Source: Pseudomonadota bacterium (lineage in GTDB: Bacteria > Desulfobacterota > JADFVX01). Taken from it: DNA of 11,880 nucleotides. Position numbers and translations under genes: made by a program. A model generated the notes under the pieces. It worked only from the letters and a program-made list of their open reading frames with translations. It did not search any database and was not told where the DNA came from. Numbering within the stretch: the stretch's first letter is position 1; every line of letters starts with the position of its first letter. This document shows positions 4,892 to 11,880 of the stretch, in pieces. The DNA lies in NCBI GenBank assembly GCA_015222555.1, contig JADFVM010000321.1, forward strand, positions 1-11,880. The letters run 5' to 3'.

Positions 4892-7039
4892 ATGAGATAT
4901 AAAACAGCGTCTGTTCTTTTCCTGCTCCTATTTTTTTACTGTTCCCCCTTGTTTGCACAAGCGATCAACCCATCATCCTATTGGGACGCCTTCCTTGACG
5001 TCGGATACAGATTCACACTATTGCCCGAGGATGACCTGAGAGAAATAATTACCAGCGAGGGCCAAAAATATGGACAGCCGTTAAATCAATACGTTTCTCT
5101 CTGGGATGAAATGATTAAAGAGGACGCATCTGCAGCCAAGGTGGAAGAAGTTAAAGAATCCGCATTCGAAGAAATAGAACCATTCCCAGCCGCTTTCTAT
5201 CGTCGTCTGGCCGTTGGCCACTTTCTTCTTTACATCAGCAATAATGATGAGAAACATCTCGATAGAGCCTTGAAATTTATTGAAGGATTGGCTAAACGAC
5301 GTACTTCACCCCGCACTGTATTCTGGCATAATTTAATTCTTGCACATAGAAGTCTGCTTGAAAAGGATTCAGCTTCTTTCAGCCACAATGTTTACAGGAT
5401 CTGGAATGATGTCATACAGGTCGTTGAAACGGACCAGCTCATGCTAGGGTCAAGCATCGGCACAACAGGTTTTAACAGCAGCCTTCCTTACCTTTATGAA
5501 AATATGATCCACCTCATTTTGAACTACGGCATAGTTAAACATAAGGTGCCTAATTTACATTCTCTAGGTACCATTATATGGGCACTTAAAGACAGGTTAA
5601 CACCCGATAAAGGTTACTACCAGTTGTCGGAAAGTATCTGGAATCGAATGCAGGGTATCAATTCAGACAGGTTCAGCATCAACTTTGCAATGGTCTTCCT
5701 TGAAGGGGAGATGCACTGGATCAACTTTGAAGATGCCAAGAGTGCATCTCAAGCGGCAGAAAGTTTTGAGCAGGCCCATACTTACTATAAGCTGGCATTG
5801 GAGTGGGCCAATACCAGTAAGGGTAAAGCAGCAGCCCTTAGTAAACTCATGCAGTCAATGATGAGAGTACTTAATGGAATGGTACGAGGAGCAGAAACAG
5901 TATCTCTCATTTCAGCCGATGAAATTTCCGCGCTATCTTCACAGTATGTTACCTCTGCAAGGGATCTGTATAGAAAACTTTCGGTAGCCGCAACGACACG
6001 TGAAGAGTTGTGGACAGATGAAGGCTTTGATAAAAGAGAAAATTACCTTAATACCGCCCATGAACTTTGGTCCAATATTTCACAGCTCAATGTGGTTATG
6101 GCAAGGTATTACCGTAACCTCATGGATGAGACGGATCATCCCCTTAATAAATTTCAATATATATCTAATGCCGAGCAGCCATTTTCTGACTATTTATCTT
6201 TTTTCGATGAATTTACAAAAGCTGGGTATACAGAAATTGTTCCTGATAATGCCTACTTCTATGCTGCTTATATGGCAGGCGAACTTGCCGATCTCCACCG
6301 GCAAAAGGCTGTATACAGCGATGATACCAGAGAATACGACCTAGCCTTTGCAAGACAAGTTCAGGCAATTGAAATTTTCCCCTTTGAAATTATTGGGCTC
6401 ATCGAGTTAAGCATCCAGGTTTCTCAGGAGGGAATGTTAAAAGCTTACATTGACAATATCTGGCCCCTCATGGATCGCTTCCGCAACTCGGCAATCCTTA
6501 AGGCGTGGGCCACGTCTGCTGATAAAAAAGCCTATATAAATGAAGTTGTCAGTCTTCAGAAAGTCATTCCTGAGGCCTTTAAATCTACGCCATCGGTGAT
6601 AGGATTACAGGATACAGGGAAGAACGAGCAAGCTCTTATTCGGGAAACTCTTCTTTTAACTCAGCTTCTAAATAATCTCTTACTAAGTGATTTAGCAGGT
6701 AAAGCTGACGCGGTACTTGAAGATGTGGCAAGGAATTTAAAAAATGAATATGATCTGTCGAGAATGCTAAAAAGAACTATTCGCTCCGATGTTTTCAGTC
6801 ACATAGAGCCGGCCATTTCTCTCATTGATAACTATAATTATGCCCAGCTAAAAAGAGTACTATTCAGAGACTTGCAAGATGGTCGCCACGCACTGTTTCG
6901 AAGCCTCTATCACGAAATCCCGGCGGCTGAATTGCGCTATGTACATTTACTTGACCAGATAAAAGTAAAGCAGGCAGCACTTCCAAGAGAGCCTTTTACT
7001 ACTTTGAGAAGGATGGATGACGCAGCAGAAAAATATTAA
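4892..7039 (+). CDS. large exported alpha-helical (TPR-like) protein, last gene of the TolQ/TolR cluster
   Basis: I do not recognise the family. The 715-residue product begins with a clear signal peptide (hydrophobic core V-L-F-L-L-L-F-F-Y, cleavage likely at F-A-Q-A near residue 24), so it enters the periplasm. No further membrane segment or beta-barrel pattern is visible. The rest looks like stacked helix pairs resembling degenerate TPRs, for example around residues 290-335 (A-A-E-S-F-E-Q-A-H-T-Y-Y-K-L-A-L) and 455-520 (A-Y-M-A-G-E-L-A-D-L-H and A-R-Q-V-Q-A-I-E-I-F-P). The start ATG is supported by AAGGTG at 4879-4884. It lies 133 bases after the TonB-like gene; that gap is almost wholly a palindromic element, without which the spacing would be about 17 bases. 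I infer a periplasmic or outer-membrane-associated scaffold of the motor. Confidence 0.75.
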   Translation: MRYKTASVLFLLLFFYCSPLFAQAINPSSYWDAFLDVGYRFTLLPEDDLREIITSEGQKYGQPLNQYVSLWDEMIKEDASAAKVEEVKESAFEEIEPFPAAFYRRLAVGHFLLYISNNDEKHLDRALKFIEGLAKRRTSPRTVFWHNLILAHRSLLEKDSASFSHNVYRIWNDVIQVVETDQLMLGSSIGTTGFNSSLPYLYENMIHLILNYGIVKHKVPNLHSLGTIIWALKDRLTPDKGYYQLSESIWNRMQGINSDRFSINFAMVFLEGEMHWINFEDAKSASQAAESFEQAHTYYKLALEWANTSKGKAAALSKLMQSMMRVLNGMVRGAETVSLISADEISALSSQYVTSARDLYRKLSVAATTREELWTDEGFDKRENYLNTAHELWSNISQLNVVMARYYRNLMDETDHPLNKFQYISNAEQPFSDYLSFFDEFTKAGYTEIVPDNAYFYAAYMAGELADLHRQKAVYSDDTREYDLAFARQVQAIEIFPFEIIGLIELSIQVSQEGMLKAYIDNIWPLMDRFRNSAILKAWATSADKKAYINEVVSLQKVIPEAFKSTPSVIGLQDTGKNEQALIRETLLLTQLLNNLLLSDLAGKADAVLEDVARNLKNEYDLSRMLKRTIRSDVFSHIEPAISLIDNYNYAQLKRVLFRDLQDGRHALFRSLYHEIPAAELRYVHLLDQIKVKQAALPREPFTTLRRMDDAAEKY

Positions 7040-7187
7040 GGGGGCTGACTTTGAACTGAAGTGACAACAATACTCATAGCAAGTTTTTGATTATGCAGAA
7101 AACAATAAAATACCTGTTGTAATTTATTATAAAAGAGAATGTTGATTAAAGTTTCGGCTACATCTTACTCTTTCCTGGAGGTGAAAT

Positions 7188-8174
7188 TTATTTTTCCAGC
7201 ATGGTGCCATATTTCTCTACTATCTCTTTTGCTTCTTTGATACGTTTATCTTCTGCGTCGGCATACTTTAAGAAGGTCTGATAAGATGTACGAATTTCAC
7301 CGGGGTGCAGTAATTTCTGAAATTTTTGCCCTTTGAGATAATGGATGTCTGCATTTTTAGGATCCAGTTCTATGGCCTTGTTGTAATCAGACAGGGCATC
7401 GGCAAGTTGATTTAAACTCAAATAAGAATTCCCCCTGTTAACATATAGGGCCGGATCGGAAGGATCCAGTGCAATAGCCTCGGTGAAGTTTTCTACCGCT
7501 TTGCTATACCGCTCGTCGTTCGCATATGCATAGCCTCTATTGGTATAAGCCTCTGATGTGGGGTTAAGTTCTATGGCTTTGGAAAAATCAAGAATGGCCT
7601 TAAAGTTGGCCCCTTTCTCGTTATAAATTACCCCTCTGTTAATATATGCAGCACTGTAGCCAGGATTCAGCTCTATTGCTTTGGAATAGTCAGCTACTGC
7701 GTTCTTAAATTTCCCTATGCTAAAGAAGGCATTACCTCTATTGTAATATGTAGCCGCATCGGACGGATCAAGCTCAATGGAGCGTGTATAGTTGGAAAGC
7801 GCCTTGGGGTAATGTTTATGTTTCTTATAGATAAGGCCACGGTTAAAGTAGGCCTTGCTGTTTTCAGGGTCCATGTTAATCGCCTTGTCAAGATCGGCAA
7901 GGGCATTTTCATAGTCCTCCTCATCTAGAAAAGCGCTGCTCCTGTTAAAATAATGTTCTGCCACGCCAGGTTCTTTTTTAATCATCTTTGAGTATTCTTT
8001 AACGGACAGTCTTTTATGCGTTTTTCGGGACACAGTTTTTCTCTTAGAAGTGCCTTTGAAGGACCCATCGGTTGCACACCCAATAGTAATGGAACAAACA
8101 GCCAGTATGGCGATAAGGTAAAAAATACAACTCTTTCTATTAACTGTTTTTTCTACCCTTTTTTTGTGCATCAC
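7188..8174 (-). CDS. TPR repeat lipoprotein
   Basis: The 328-residue product begins with a basic tail, a hydrophobic stretch and a lipobox-like T-I-G-C (Cys33), followed by Ala rather than Asp, which favours delivery to the outer membrane by the Lol rule. Six full tetratricopeptide repeats run from about residue 71 to 273, most with the core N-R-G near the start and A-I-E-L-[ND]-P at the end; a seventh is partial. The fifth unit is one residue short. Such proteins are protein-binding scaffolds. A GTG (8174) is followed directly by ATG (8171); the GGGGAGG encoded at 8181-8187 is 6 or 9 nt away, so either may be the start. It converges on the TolQ/TolR cluster. No partner can be named from the sequence. 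Confidence 0.88.
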   Translation of the reverse strand: MMHKKRVEKTVNRKSCIFYLIAILAVCSITIGCATDGSFKGTSKRKTVSRKTHKRLSVKEYSKMIKKEPGVAEHYFNRSSAFLDEEDYENALADLDKAINMDPENSKAYFNRGLIYKKHKHYPKALSNYTRSIELDPSDAATYYNRGNAFFSIGKFKNAVADYSKAIELNPGYSAAYINRGVIYNEKGANFKAILDFSKAIELNPTSEAYTNRGYAYANDERYSKAVENFTEAIALDPSDPALYVNRGNSYLSLNQLADALSDYNKAIELDPKNADIHYLKGQKFQKLLHPGEIRTSYQTFLKYADAEDKRIKEAKEIVEKYGTMLEK

Positions 8175-8284
8175 GCAACGCCTCCCCTCAACTTTTCTAA
8201 CTAATTTAAGTGTTCCGCGAAGAACTTTGTCACATACACAGTCTGTTATACTTGAAAAAGATTATACTTTTTGAAATTTGCGTC

Positions 8285-8314
8285 ATTATATCTGATGCTC
8301 CCGTTAAATGTCAC
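8285..8314 (-). promoter_or_regulatory. candidate sigma-70 promoter for the TPR lipoprotein gene
   Basis: On the minus strand GTGACA (8314-8309, five of six matches to TTGACA) is followed after 18 bases by a perfect TATAAT (8290-8285). A start of transcription near 8278 would give a leader of about 100 nt. A second TATAAT at 8266-8261 has no good -35 partner. Confidence 0.5.
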
Positions 8315-8391
8315 GAAGAGAATTGATTCCGGTCATTGGAAGTATATTGAAAGGTTGAGGAATAAAGGGAATCTATATAGGTGCTGTATTT

Positions 8392-9249
8392 TCAACTGGC
8401 ATTCATTTGCTGTAAAAAGGTACGAAATGATTCTATGGTAATACGGTTGATGAAACTAATGCCGCATCTGAGGCTTTTTTCATCAAGGGGGAATATATTG
8501 CAGATTATTCCTAATAATGATAACTCTATTTCTTTAATAATATGGTTTTCGTTTTCAAGTGTTAAGTGGATGTGCATAAACGTATGTTTATGGATTTCCC
8601 CATTATCAAAATTTATTGAGACACCGCCTGGTGATATGTCGTGCAATCCCGCCTTTTTATAGGGGCTTTGCAGATCATAAAATTTTTTTTGGTGATCAGA
8701 AAAAATCGGTTTGCCATCCTCATCTTCGGTTTTTGGTACCCCGAGGGTATCGCTCACAAAGATTTTTCTTCCACTCTCCTCTGCAAGACGAATAATATGG
8801 ATGCTCTCATCATCGAGCAAGCCTGAAGCTTTAGGATTAACTTCCGCATATTCAAGATCAATGCGCGAAAGCGGCTGATAACGCACATCCCTTCTCGGTT
8901 CCTGAAACTTGAGGTATAGTATGGGCTGATTAAGCTTATGTATCAAGGTCTGGATAATGTAGTTTCCGTCTTTGGTAGGAAACTGTACCAGCAGTAATGC
9001 ACCTGTCTCAGGTTCAAATTCCGGGGGGAGTCGGACATAAAGGAAATCTCTATCATTATAGACAACAGCGCTTGTCCAAACAATTTTTTGTTGTGTAATT
9101 AACTTAATCGGTTTAGAACCGCGCTTAAACTCGTTGACAATCTGCTCTGTTAATTTGTCGGAGCTACTTAGATACTGATGGGCCCGGGGTAACGTTGATA
9201 ATACATTGTGAATAGGGATGGATTCTTTTTTTATTTCTATAACTGACAT
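8392..9249 (-). CDS. YcgR-like PilZ domain protein (probable c-di-GMP receptor)
   Basis: This is a 285-residue soluble protein. Residues about 45-118 look like the beta-rich YcgR-type N-terminal domain (V-V-Y-N-D-R-D-F-L-Y-V-R-L-P). The first PilZ motif is R-R-D-V-R (119-123) and the second is D-I-S-P-G-G (204-209), fitting the D/N-x-S-x-x-G consensus; together these bind cyclic di-GMP in known PilZ proteins. The closing strand R-C-G-I-S-F-I-N-R (261-269) is also typical. The two motifs are about 80 residues apart instead of the usual 20-30, so roughly 50-60 extra residues are inserted. The ATG at 9249 has GAGG (encoded at 9257-9260) 7 nt upstream. YcgR-like proteins control flagella, pili or envelope machines, but no target is identified by the neighbours. 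Confidence 0.85.
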   Translation of the reverse strand: MSVIEIKKESIPIHNVLSTLPRAHQYLSSSDKLTEQIVNEFKRGSKPIKLITQQKIVWTSAVVYNDRDFLYVRLPPEFEPETGALLLVQFPTKDGNYIIQTLIHKLNQPILYLKFQEPRRDVRYQPLSRIDLEYAEVNPKASGLLDDESIHIIRLAEESGRKIFVSDTLGVPKTEDEDGKPIFSDHQKKFYDLQSPYKKAGLHDISPGGVSINFDNGEIHKHTFMHIHLTLENENHIIKEIELSLLGIICNIFPLDEKSLRCGISFINRITIESFRTFLQQMNAS

Positions 9250-9574
9250 TTATCGGCCTCTTTTAAATTTGTTACAAATACCTCATAAGCCGAGACTGAA
9301 TACTCAATTTTATACGATTATACATCTCAGATTTTAAATAAGGAAGTCATTTAAGTAACGCTGACAAGAGGCTGCTAGTATGGCCCAATTTGTAGGCGGG
9401 GATGAATGATAGCTATTAAATCAAGTCTTCGAAACAATTCTCCCTATGCTTGATTGTTCAAAGTAAAAATTGTAATCTACCTTGCCCGGATGCCTCGAGG
9501 TGCATCACATTGTGACTTTTATGCCATGTCGGGACGACTTTTGACAGTCCATTCTTAGGTATTCAGCTCATGGC
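9250..9574. other. intergenic region upstream of the PilZ gene
   Basis: No convincing gene is seen on either strand. The part near 9309-9337 contains a weak promoter-like pair on the minus strand (TTAAAA, 17 bases, TATAAA) and an overlapping TATAAT (9322-9317) with no good -35, which could serve the PilZ gene. A short imperfect palindrome around CTCGAG lies at 9489-9506. Nothing else could be assigned. Confidence 0.4.
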
Positions 9575-9607
9575 AAAAAAAAGGCACCTCGTAACGGAGG
9601 TGCCTTT
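9575..9607 (-). terminator. intrinsic terminator of the DEAD-box helicase gene
   Basis: AAGGCACCTC (9581-9590) and GAGGTGCCTT (9597-9606) form a perfect 10-bp stem, extendable by one A-T pair, with a 6-base loop. On the minus strand it is followed by a run of U encoded by the A-run at 9575-9582. It lies 24 bases after the helicase stop codon. Confidence 0.92.
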
Positions 9608-9630
9608 AAGTTTAAATAGCGGGTATGGCT

Positions 9631-10977
9631 TTACTTTTTGCTCTTGTAGACAACCTCTACCTTCCGGGCCTGTCCTCTATTATTAGCGCTTCGACCTTTC
9701 GCGGGCCGGGCCAACACAACATTGACATTGCTTCCTGAGCGGTGTCCCGAGCGATATTTTTTATTTCTGTCAGAGTTTCTTAGTTGCAGCGGATGAAGAG
9801 CTTCCAATCCCTCTATGGTATGCTGCGGAATATTGTTGCCGAGATACTTCTGTATCCGCTCCAGGCAGGAAATATCATTCATGGTCACAAAAGATATGGC
9901 AACGCCAGACGCCCCCGCTCTACCGGTACGACCAATGCGGTGCACGTAATCTTCGGCAAACTTTGGTATATCAAAGTTAATAACGTGACTAATACCGTTT
10001 ACATCCAGGCCACGGGCCGCCACGTCTGTTGCAACAAGCAACCTAATGTTGCCGCGATGCATGCCTCTGATAGTACGATTTCGTGCCGATTGCGACATGT
10101 CACCATGCAAAGGCTCTGCTGCATACCCTTGTCTCTTGAGATCACGGGCCAGAGTATCGGTATCCTTCTTGGTGGCGGAAAAGACGATGGCCTTTGTCAA
10201 TTTTTTATCCTTAATGAGGTGTTTGAGCAGGTCGTGTTTATGTTTCAGGTTGTCAGCGACATGAAGTTTCTGTTCAATATTTTCAAGCGATACCTTTTTG
10301 CCGGCAACTTCAATGCGTCTGGGTGCTTTTAGAATGCGCCCGGCTAACTTTTCCATTGTACGATCCATAGTTGCTGTAAAGAGCATTGTCTGGCGAGTGG
10401 ATGGAGTGGCCGCCACAATTTTTTCCACATCTTCGGAAAATCCCATGTCAAGCATGCGATCTGCTTCATCAAGCACCAGGATATTCAGATTGGACAAATC
10501 AATCCGTCCCTGGTCAAGGTGATCGATAAACCGGCCCGGCGTGGCAACAATTATATCAAGTGGCCGGGATAATGCCTGAATTTGTGCACCATAGGGCATA
10601 CCGCCAAGAATAACAGCACTTCTGACTTGTGTGTACTTGCCGTAAGTGCGAGCTGAGTCGATTACCTGATAGGCAAGTTCACGGGTAGGTACCAATACAA
10701 GTATTTTAGGACCATGTGTTTGAGATGACTTGCTAGTAGCCAGGTGCTGTAATGAAGGCAATACATAAGCTGCCGTTTTACCGGTACCGGTTTGAGCTGT
10801 TGCGATCAGGTCGTGGCCGGCAAGCGCTTCCGGTATGGCCCGTGCCTGAACAGGTGTAGGATTGCTATAGCCGCATTTTGAAATTGCCTTAAGAATATGA
10901 GGTTCCAGCTTCAGATCTTCAAAAGAGAGATTACTGACCTCTTTTGAGTTCTTTTCTGGATGGATTTCTTTCTGCAT
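9631..10977 (-). CDS. RhlE-type DEAD-box ATP-dependent RNA helicase
   Basis: The 448-residue product has all the DEAD-box motifs in order: Q motif around G-Y-S-N-P-T-P-V-Q (36-44), Walker A A-Q-T-G-T-G-K-T (61-68), P-T-R-E-L-A (97-102), T-P-G-R (146-149), D-E-A-D (170-173), T-A-T (201-203, in place of the common S-A-T), A-T-D-V-A-A-R-G-L-D (316-325) and H-R-I-G-R-T-G-R (347-354). The last 45 residues are basic and low in complexity, as in RhlE-type proteins that bind RNA through their tails. It unwinds short RNA duplexes and usually acts in ribosome assembly, RNA decay or cold adaptation. The ATG at 10977 has AAGG (encoded at 10985-10988) 7 nt upstream. A cold-shock gene lies upstream on the same strand, but its own terminator separates the two. 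RhlE versus a near paralog is not certain. Confidence 0.93.
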   Translation of the reverse strand: MQKEIHPEKNSKEVSNLSFEDLKLEPHILKAISKCGYSNPTPVQARAIPEALAGHDLIATAQTGTGKTAAYVLPSLQHLATSKSSQTHGPKILVLVPTRELAYQVIDSARTYGKYTQVRSAVILGGMPYGAQIQALSRPLDIIVATPGRFIDHLDQGRIDLSNLNILVLDEADRMLDMGFSEDVEKIVAATPSTRQTMLFTATMDRTMEKLAGRILKAPRRIEVAGKKVSLENIEQKLHVADNLKHKHDLLKHLIKDKKLTKAIVFSATKKDTDTLARDLKRQGYAAEPLHGDMSQSARNRTIRGMHRGNIRLLVATDVAARGLDVNGISHVINFDIPKFAEDYVHRIGRTGRAGASGVAISFVTMNDISCLERIQKYLGNNIPQHTIEGLEALHPLQLRNSDRNKKYRSGHRSGSNVNVVLARPAKGRSANNRGQARKVEVVYKSKK

Positions 10978-11240
10978 ATTAAAACCTTAAATGTTAGAGT
11001 TAACTGAAAGCAGAGATAGACAAACGATATTATCCTATCTCATGATTGCAACATGACGATATCTGTTGGAGACAAAAATGCATCGTCGCCAACCACAGGG
11101 TCTACTAAATTTGAGATGAATTTAAAGCAGGGAGGTTAGTGATCGATGGAGCTTAAAAAAGACTTGAAACGATTTTCAACCAGTGAACTGATAAAGCGGG
11201 TATGGGGGCTTAAAATATAACTATGGTCAGGCATCTGCAC
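10978..11240. other. intergenic region between the helicase and cold-shock genes
   Basis: This gap of more than 300 bases (with the terminator that follows it) must hold the helicase promoter. I see GATAAT on the minus strand at 11034-11029 but no convincing -35 at the right distance. The only coding candidate is the 24-codon frame at 11146-11220 on the plus strand, listed separately. Confidence 0.4.
11146..11220 (+). CDS. possible 24-residue basic small protein
   Basis: An ATG at 11146 opens a 24-codon frame that begins M-E-L-K-K-D-L-K-R-F and ends at TAA 11218-11220. AGGGAGG (11129-11135) lies 10 nt upstream, a usable but slightly long spacing. The peptide would be basic and probably helical, with a single Trp. 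It is on the opposite strand to both neighbours, and no promoter or homolog is recognised. It may be chance. Confidence 0.22.
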   Translation: MELKKDLKRFSTSELIKRVWGLKI

Positions 11241-11270
11241 AAAAAAAGCGGGCTCAATTAATGAGCCCGC
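11241..11270 (-). terminator. intrinsic terminator of the cold-shock gene
   Basis: GCGGGCTCA (11248-11256) and TGAGCCCGC (11262-11270) form a perfect, GC-rich 9-bp stem with a 5-base loop. On the minus strand it is followed by seven U encoded by the A-run at 11241-11247. It lies 23 bases after the csp stop codon. Confidence 0.93.
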
Positions 11271-11293
11271 ACCAAAGTTATAACGTATAACCT

Positions 11294-11494
11294 TTACGCT
11301 GCTTGAACATTTGACGCCTGGGGGCCTTTTGGGCCTTCTTCCACGTCAAACTCAACAGCCTGTCCCTCATTAAGGGTTTTAAAACCCTCGGTCTGAATTG
11401 CGCTGAAGTGAACAAATACATCTGGACCATCTTCTTGCTCGATGAAACCAAATCCTTTTTGCTCGTTAAACCATTTTACTGTTCCTCTAGCCAT
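11294..11494 (-). CDS. CspA-family cold-shock protein
   Basis: The 66-residue product is a complete single cold-shock domain, the normal length for the family. RNP1 is K-G-F-G-F-I (13-18) and RNP2 is V-F-V-H-F (26-30); the start M-A-R-G-T-V-K-W-F-N is also typical. Such proteins bind single-stranded RNA and DNA and melt RNA secondary structure. The ATG is preceded by AAGGAGG (encoded at 11500-11506) at 5 nt. Its long leader contains a large hairpin, and a strong terminator follows the gene. The DEAD-box helicase downstream fits a shared role in RNA remodelling. The family is common, so no specific csp letter can be given, nor can cold induction be inferred from the protein alone. Confidence 0.96.
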   Translation of the reverse strand: MARGTVKWFNEQKGFGFIEQEDGPDVFVHFSAIQTEGFKTLNEGQAVEFDVEEGPKGPQASNVQAA

Positions 11495-11516
11495 TTTTTC
11501 CTCCTTTCCTTAAAGT

Positions 11517-11569
11517 TCTGGGCACTTCCGACCCGAGTGGTGCACTTGCGATGGTTCGAAACGCCCAGA
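11517..11569 (-). promoter_or_regulatory. long hairpin in the 5' leader of the cold-shock gene
   Basis: On the minus-strand RNA the leader can form an outer 7-bp stem (positions 11563-11569 with 11517-11523) and an inner 8-position stem (11553-11560 with 11527-11534, one mismatch and one G-U pair). They are split by a small internal loop and capped by an 18-base loop. The base of the hairpin is 10 nt from the Shine-Dalgarno sequence. This could be a temperature-responsive or stability element as in cspA leaders; that role is inferred. Confidence 0.45.
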
Positions 11570-11692
11570 CGGAAAGGATCCGCCGTACTGCTTTTTTTCT
11601 CATCCATCAGTGTCACATAGCATCAAATTACCAAACCATTGCAGGCTTATCCCGCAACTAGTCATATGATGCTTTTACTACTGAAGTTAGAA

Positions 11693-11732
11693 GGTATACC
11701 ATATTTTAACTTGCGTCAAGAAATATTTTCAA
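11693..11732 (-). promoter_or_regulatory. candidate promoter of the cold-shock gene
   Basis: Two overlapping minus-strand pairs are seen: TTGAAA (11732-11727), 18 bases, TAAAAT (11708-11703); and TTGACG (11719-11714), 15 bases, TATACC (11698-11693). The first has five of six matches in each box. Either gives a leader of roughly 200 nt, similar to the long leaders of cspA-type genes. Confidence 0.45.
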
Positions 11733-11757
11733 AAAAAACATAAAGGTATGCAAATAT

Positions 11758-11880
11758 TTACTCACTTAAACAAGCAGACAAACCCGTTGAAAGATCGGGA
11801 TAGACTAGTTCAACATCAAGGTCTTTGCAAAGTTTCCGATTAGAAAGACGCCTTGATTCCATCAGGTATGATAACATTCC
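11758..11880 (-). CDS. C-terminal end of an NAD(P)-dependent epimerase/SDR-like protein (partial)
   Basis: An open minus-strand frame enters from the right edge and ends at TAA (11760-11758), giving 40 residues. It contains Y-L-M-E-S-R-R-L-S-N-R-K-L followed by V-E-L-V-Y-P-D and G-L. This pattern, E-S-[KR]-R-[LVI]-S-N-x-[KR]-L then a Y-P and a closing G-L, is the usual C-terminal end of extended-SDR NAD-dependent epimerase/dehydratase proteins. The catalytic and nucleotide-binding parts lie outside the window, so substrate and exact family cannot be given. The csp promoter region starts just after its stop codon. Confidence 0.65.
   Translation of the reverse strand, partial: GMLSYLMESRRLSNRKLCKDLDVELVYPDLSTGLSACLSE

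Noticed and set aside
6000..6344. 114-codon frame within the 715-residue protein gene
   Set aside because: It is an out-of-frame shadow starting at a non-ATG codon with no binding site.
7104..7128. AATAAAATAC / GTAATTTATT inverted repeat as the terminator of the TolQ/TolR cluster
   Set aside because: The stem is almost all A-T with a mismatch and has no clear U-run after it. It may be a weak bidirectional stop between convergent genes, but I cannot support it.
9784..10522. Long plus-strand frames opposite the helicase gene
   Set aside because: They are shadows of the helicase frame, whose motifs are complete and in order on the minus strand.
11571..11591. ACGG...CCGT followed by a T-run on the plus strand as a terminator
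   Set aside because: The stem is only four pairs, and no plus-strand gene lies upstream for it to serve.

Overview
The window looks like chromosomal DNA from a Gram-negative bacterium with an outer membrane. The evidence is a TolQ/TolR (ExbB/ExbD)-type proton-channel cluster, signal-peptide and lipoprotein genes, a PilZ protein, an RhlE-type helicase and a cold-shock protein. Base composition is moderate to AT-leaning. The C5/G5-rich palindromic repeat at 4747-4873 resembles small repeats I know from deltaproteobacterial and Nitrospirota-like genomes. I infer a lineage of that kind but cannot fix the taxon.

Region 1 (about 87-7039, + strand) is a six-gene cluster that reads as one operon. 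It encodes a small exported acidic protein, a TolQ/ExbB-type channel protein, a second TolQ/ExbB protein fused to a TolR/ExbD-like domain, a stand-alone ExbD/TolR, a TonB-like single-pass energy transducer with six spaced repeats, and a 715-residue exported alpha-helical protein. By family knowledge the two TolQ proteins and the TolR units would form an inner-membrane stator that uses proton-motive force. The TonB-like protein would span the periplasm, and the exported helical proteins are candidate partners. The layout recalls Tol-Pal, Exb-TonB and the Agl/Glt gliding motor, but no Pal, TolB, receptor or canonical TonB C-terminal domain is visible, so its task is unknown. Four details stand out: the TolQ-TolR fusion has Ser where the channel Asp should be; the TonB-like gene appears to start at an AUU codon; that protein carries P-x-[IV]-x7-K-Y repeats that switch from acidic to basic; and a small palindromic element has inserted between the last two genes with what looks like an 11-bp target duplication.

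Region 2 (7188-9249, - strand) holds a TPR lipoprotein gene and, upstream of it, a YcgR-like PilZ (c-di-GMP receptor) gene whose PilZ domain carries a large insert. They are separated by about 217 bases that include a good candidate promoter, so they are probably transcribed separately. This block converges on region 1.

Region 3 (9575-11880, - strand) holds an RhlE-type DEAD-box RNA helicase and a CspA-family cold-shock protein, each followed by a strong intrinsic terminator. The csp gene has a candidate promoter about 200 nt upstream and a long, structured 5' leader. At the right edge is the 3' end of a gene whose product looks like the C-terminus of an NAD(P)-dependent epimerase/SDR protein, cut by the window. 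No tRNA, rRNA, CRISPR array or transposase gene was seen.
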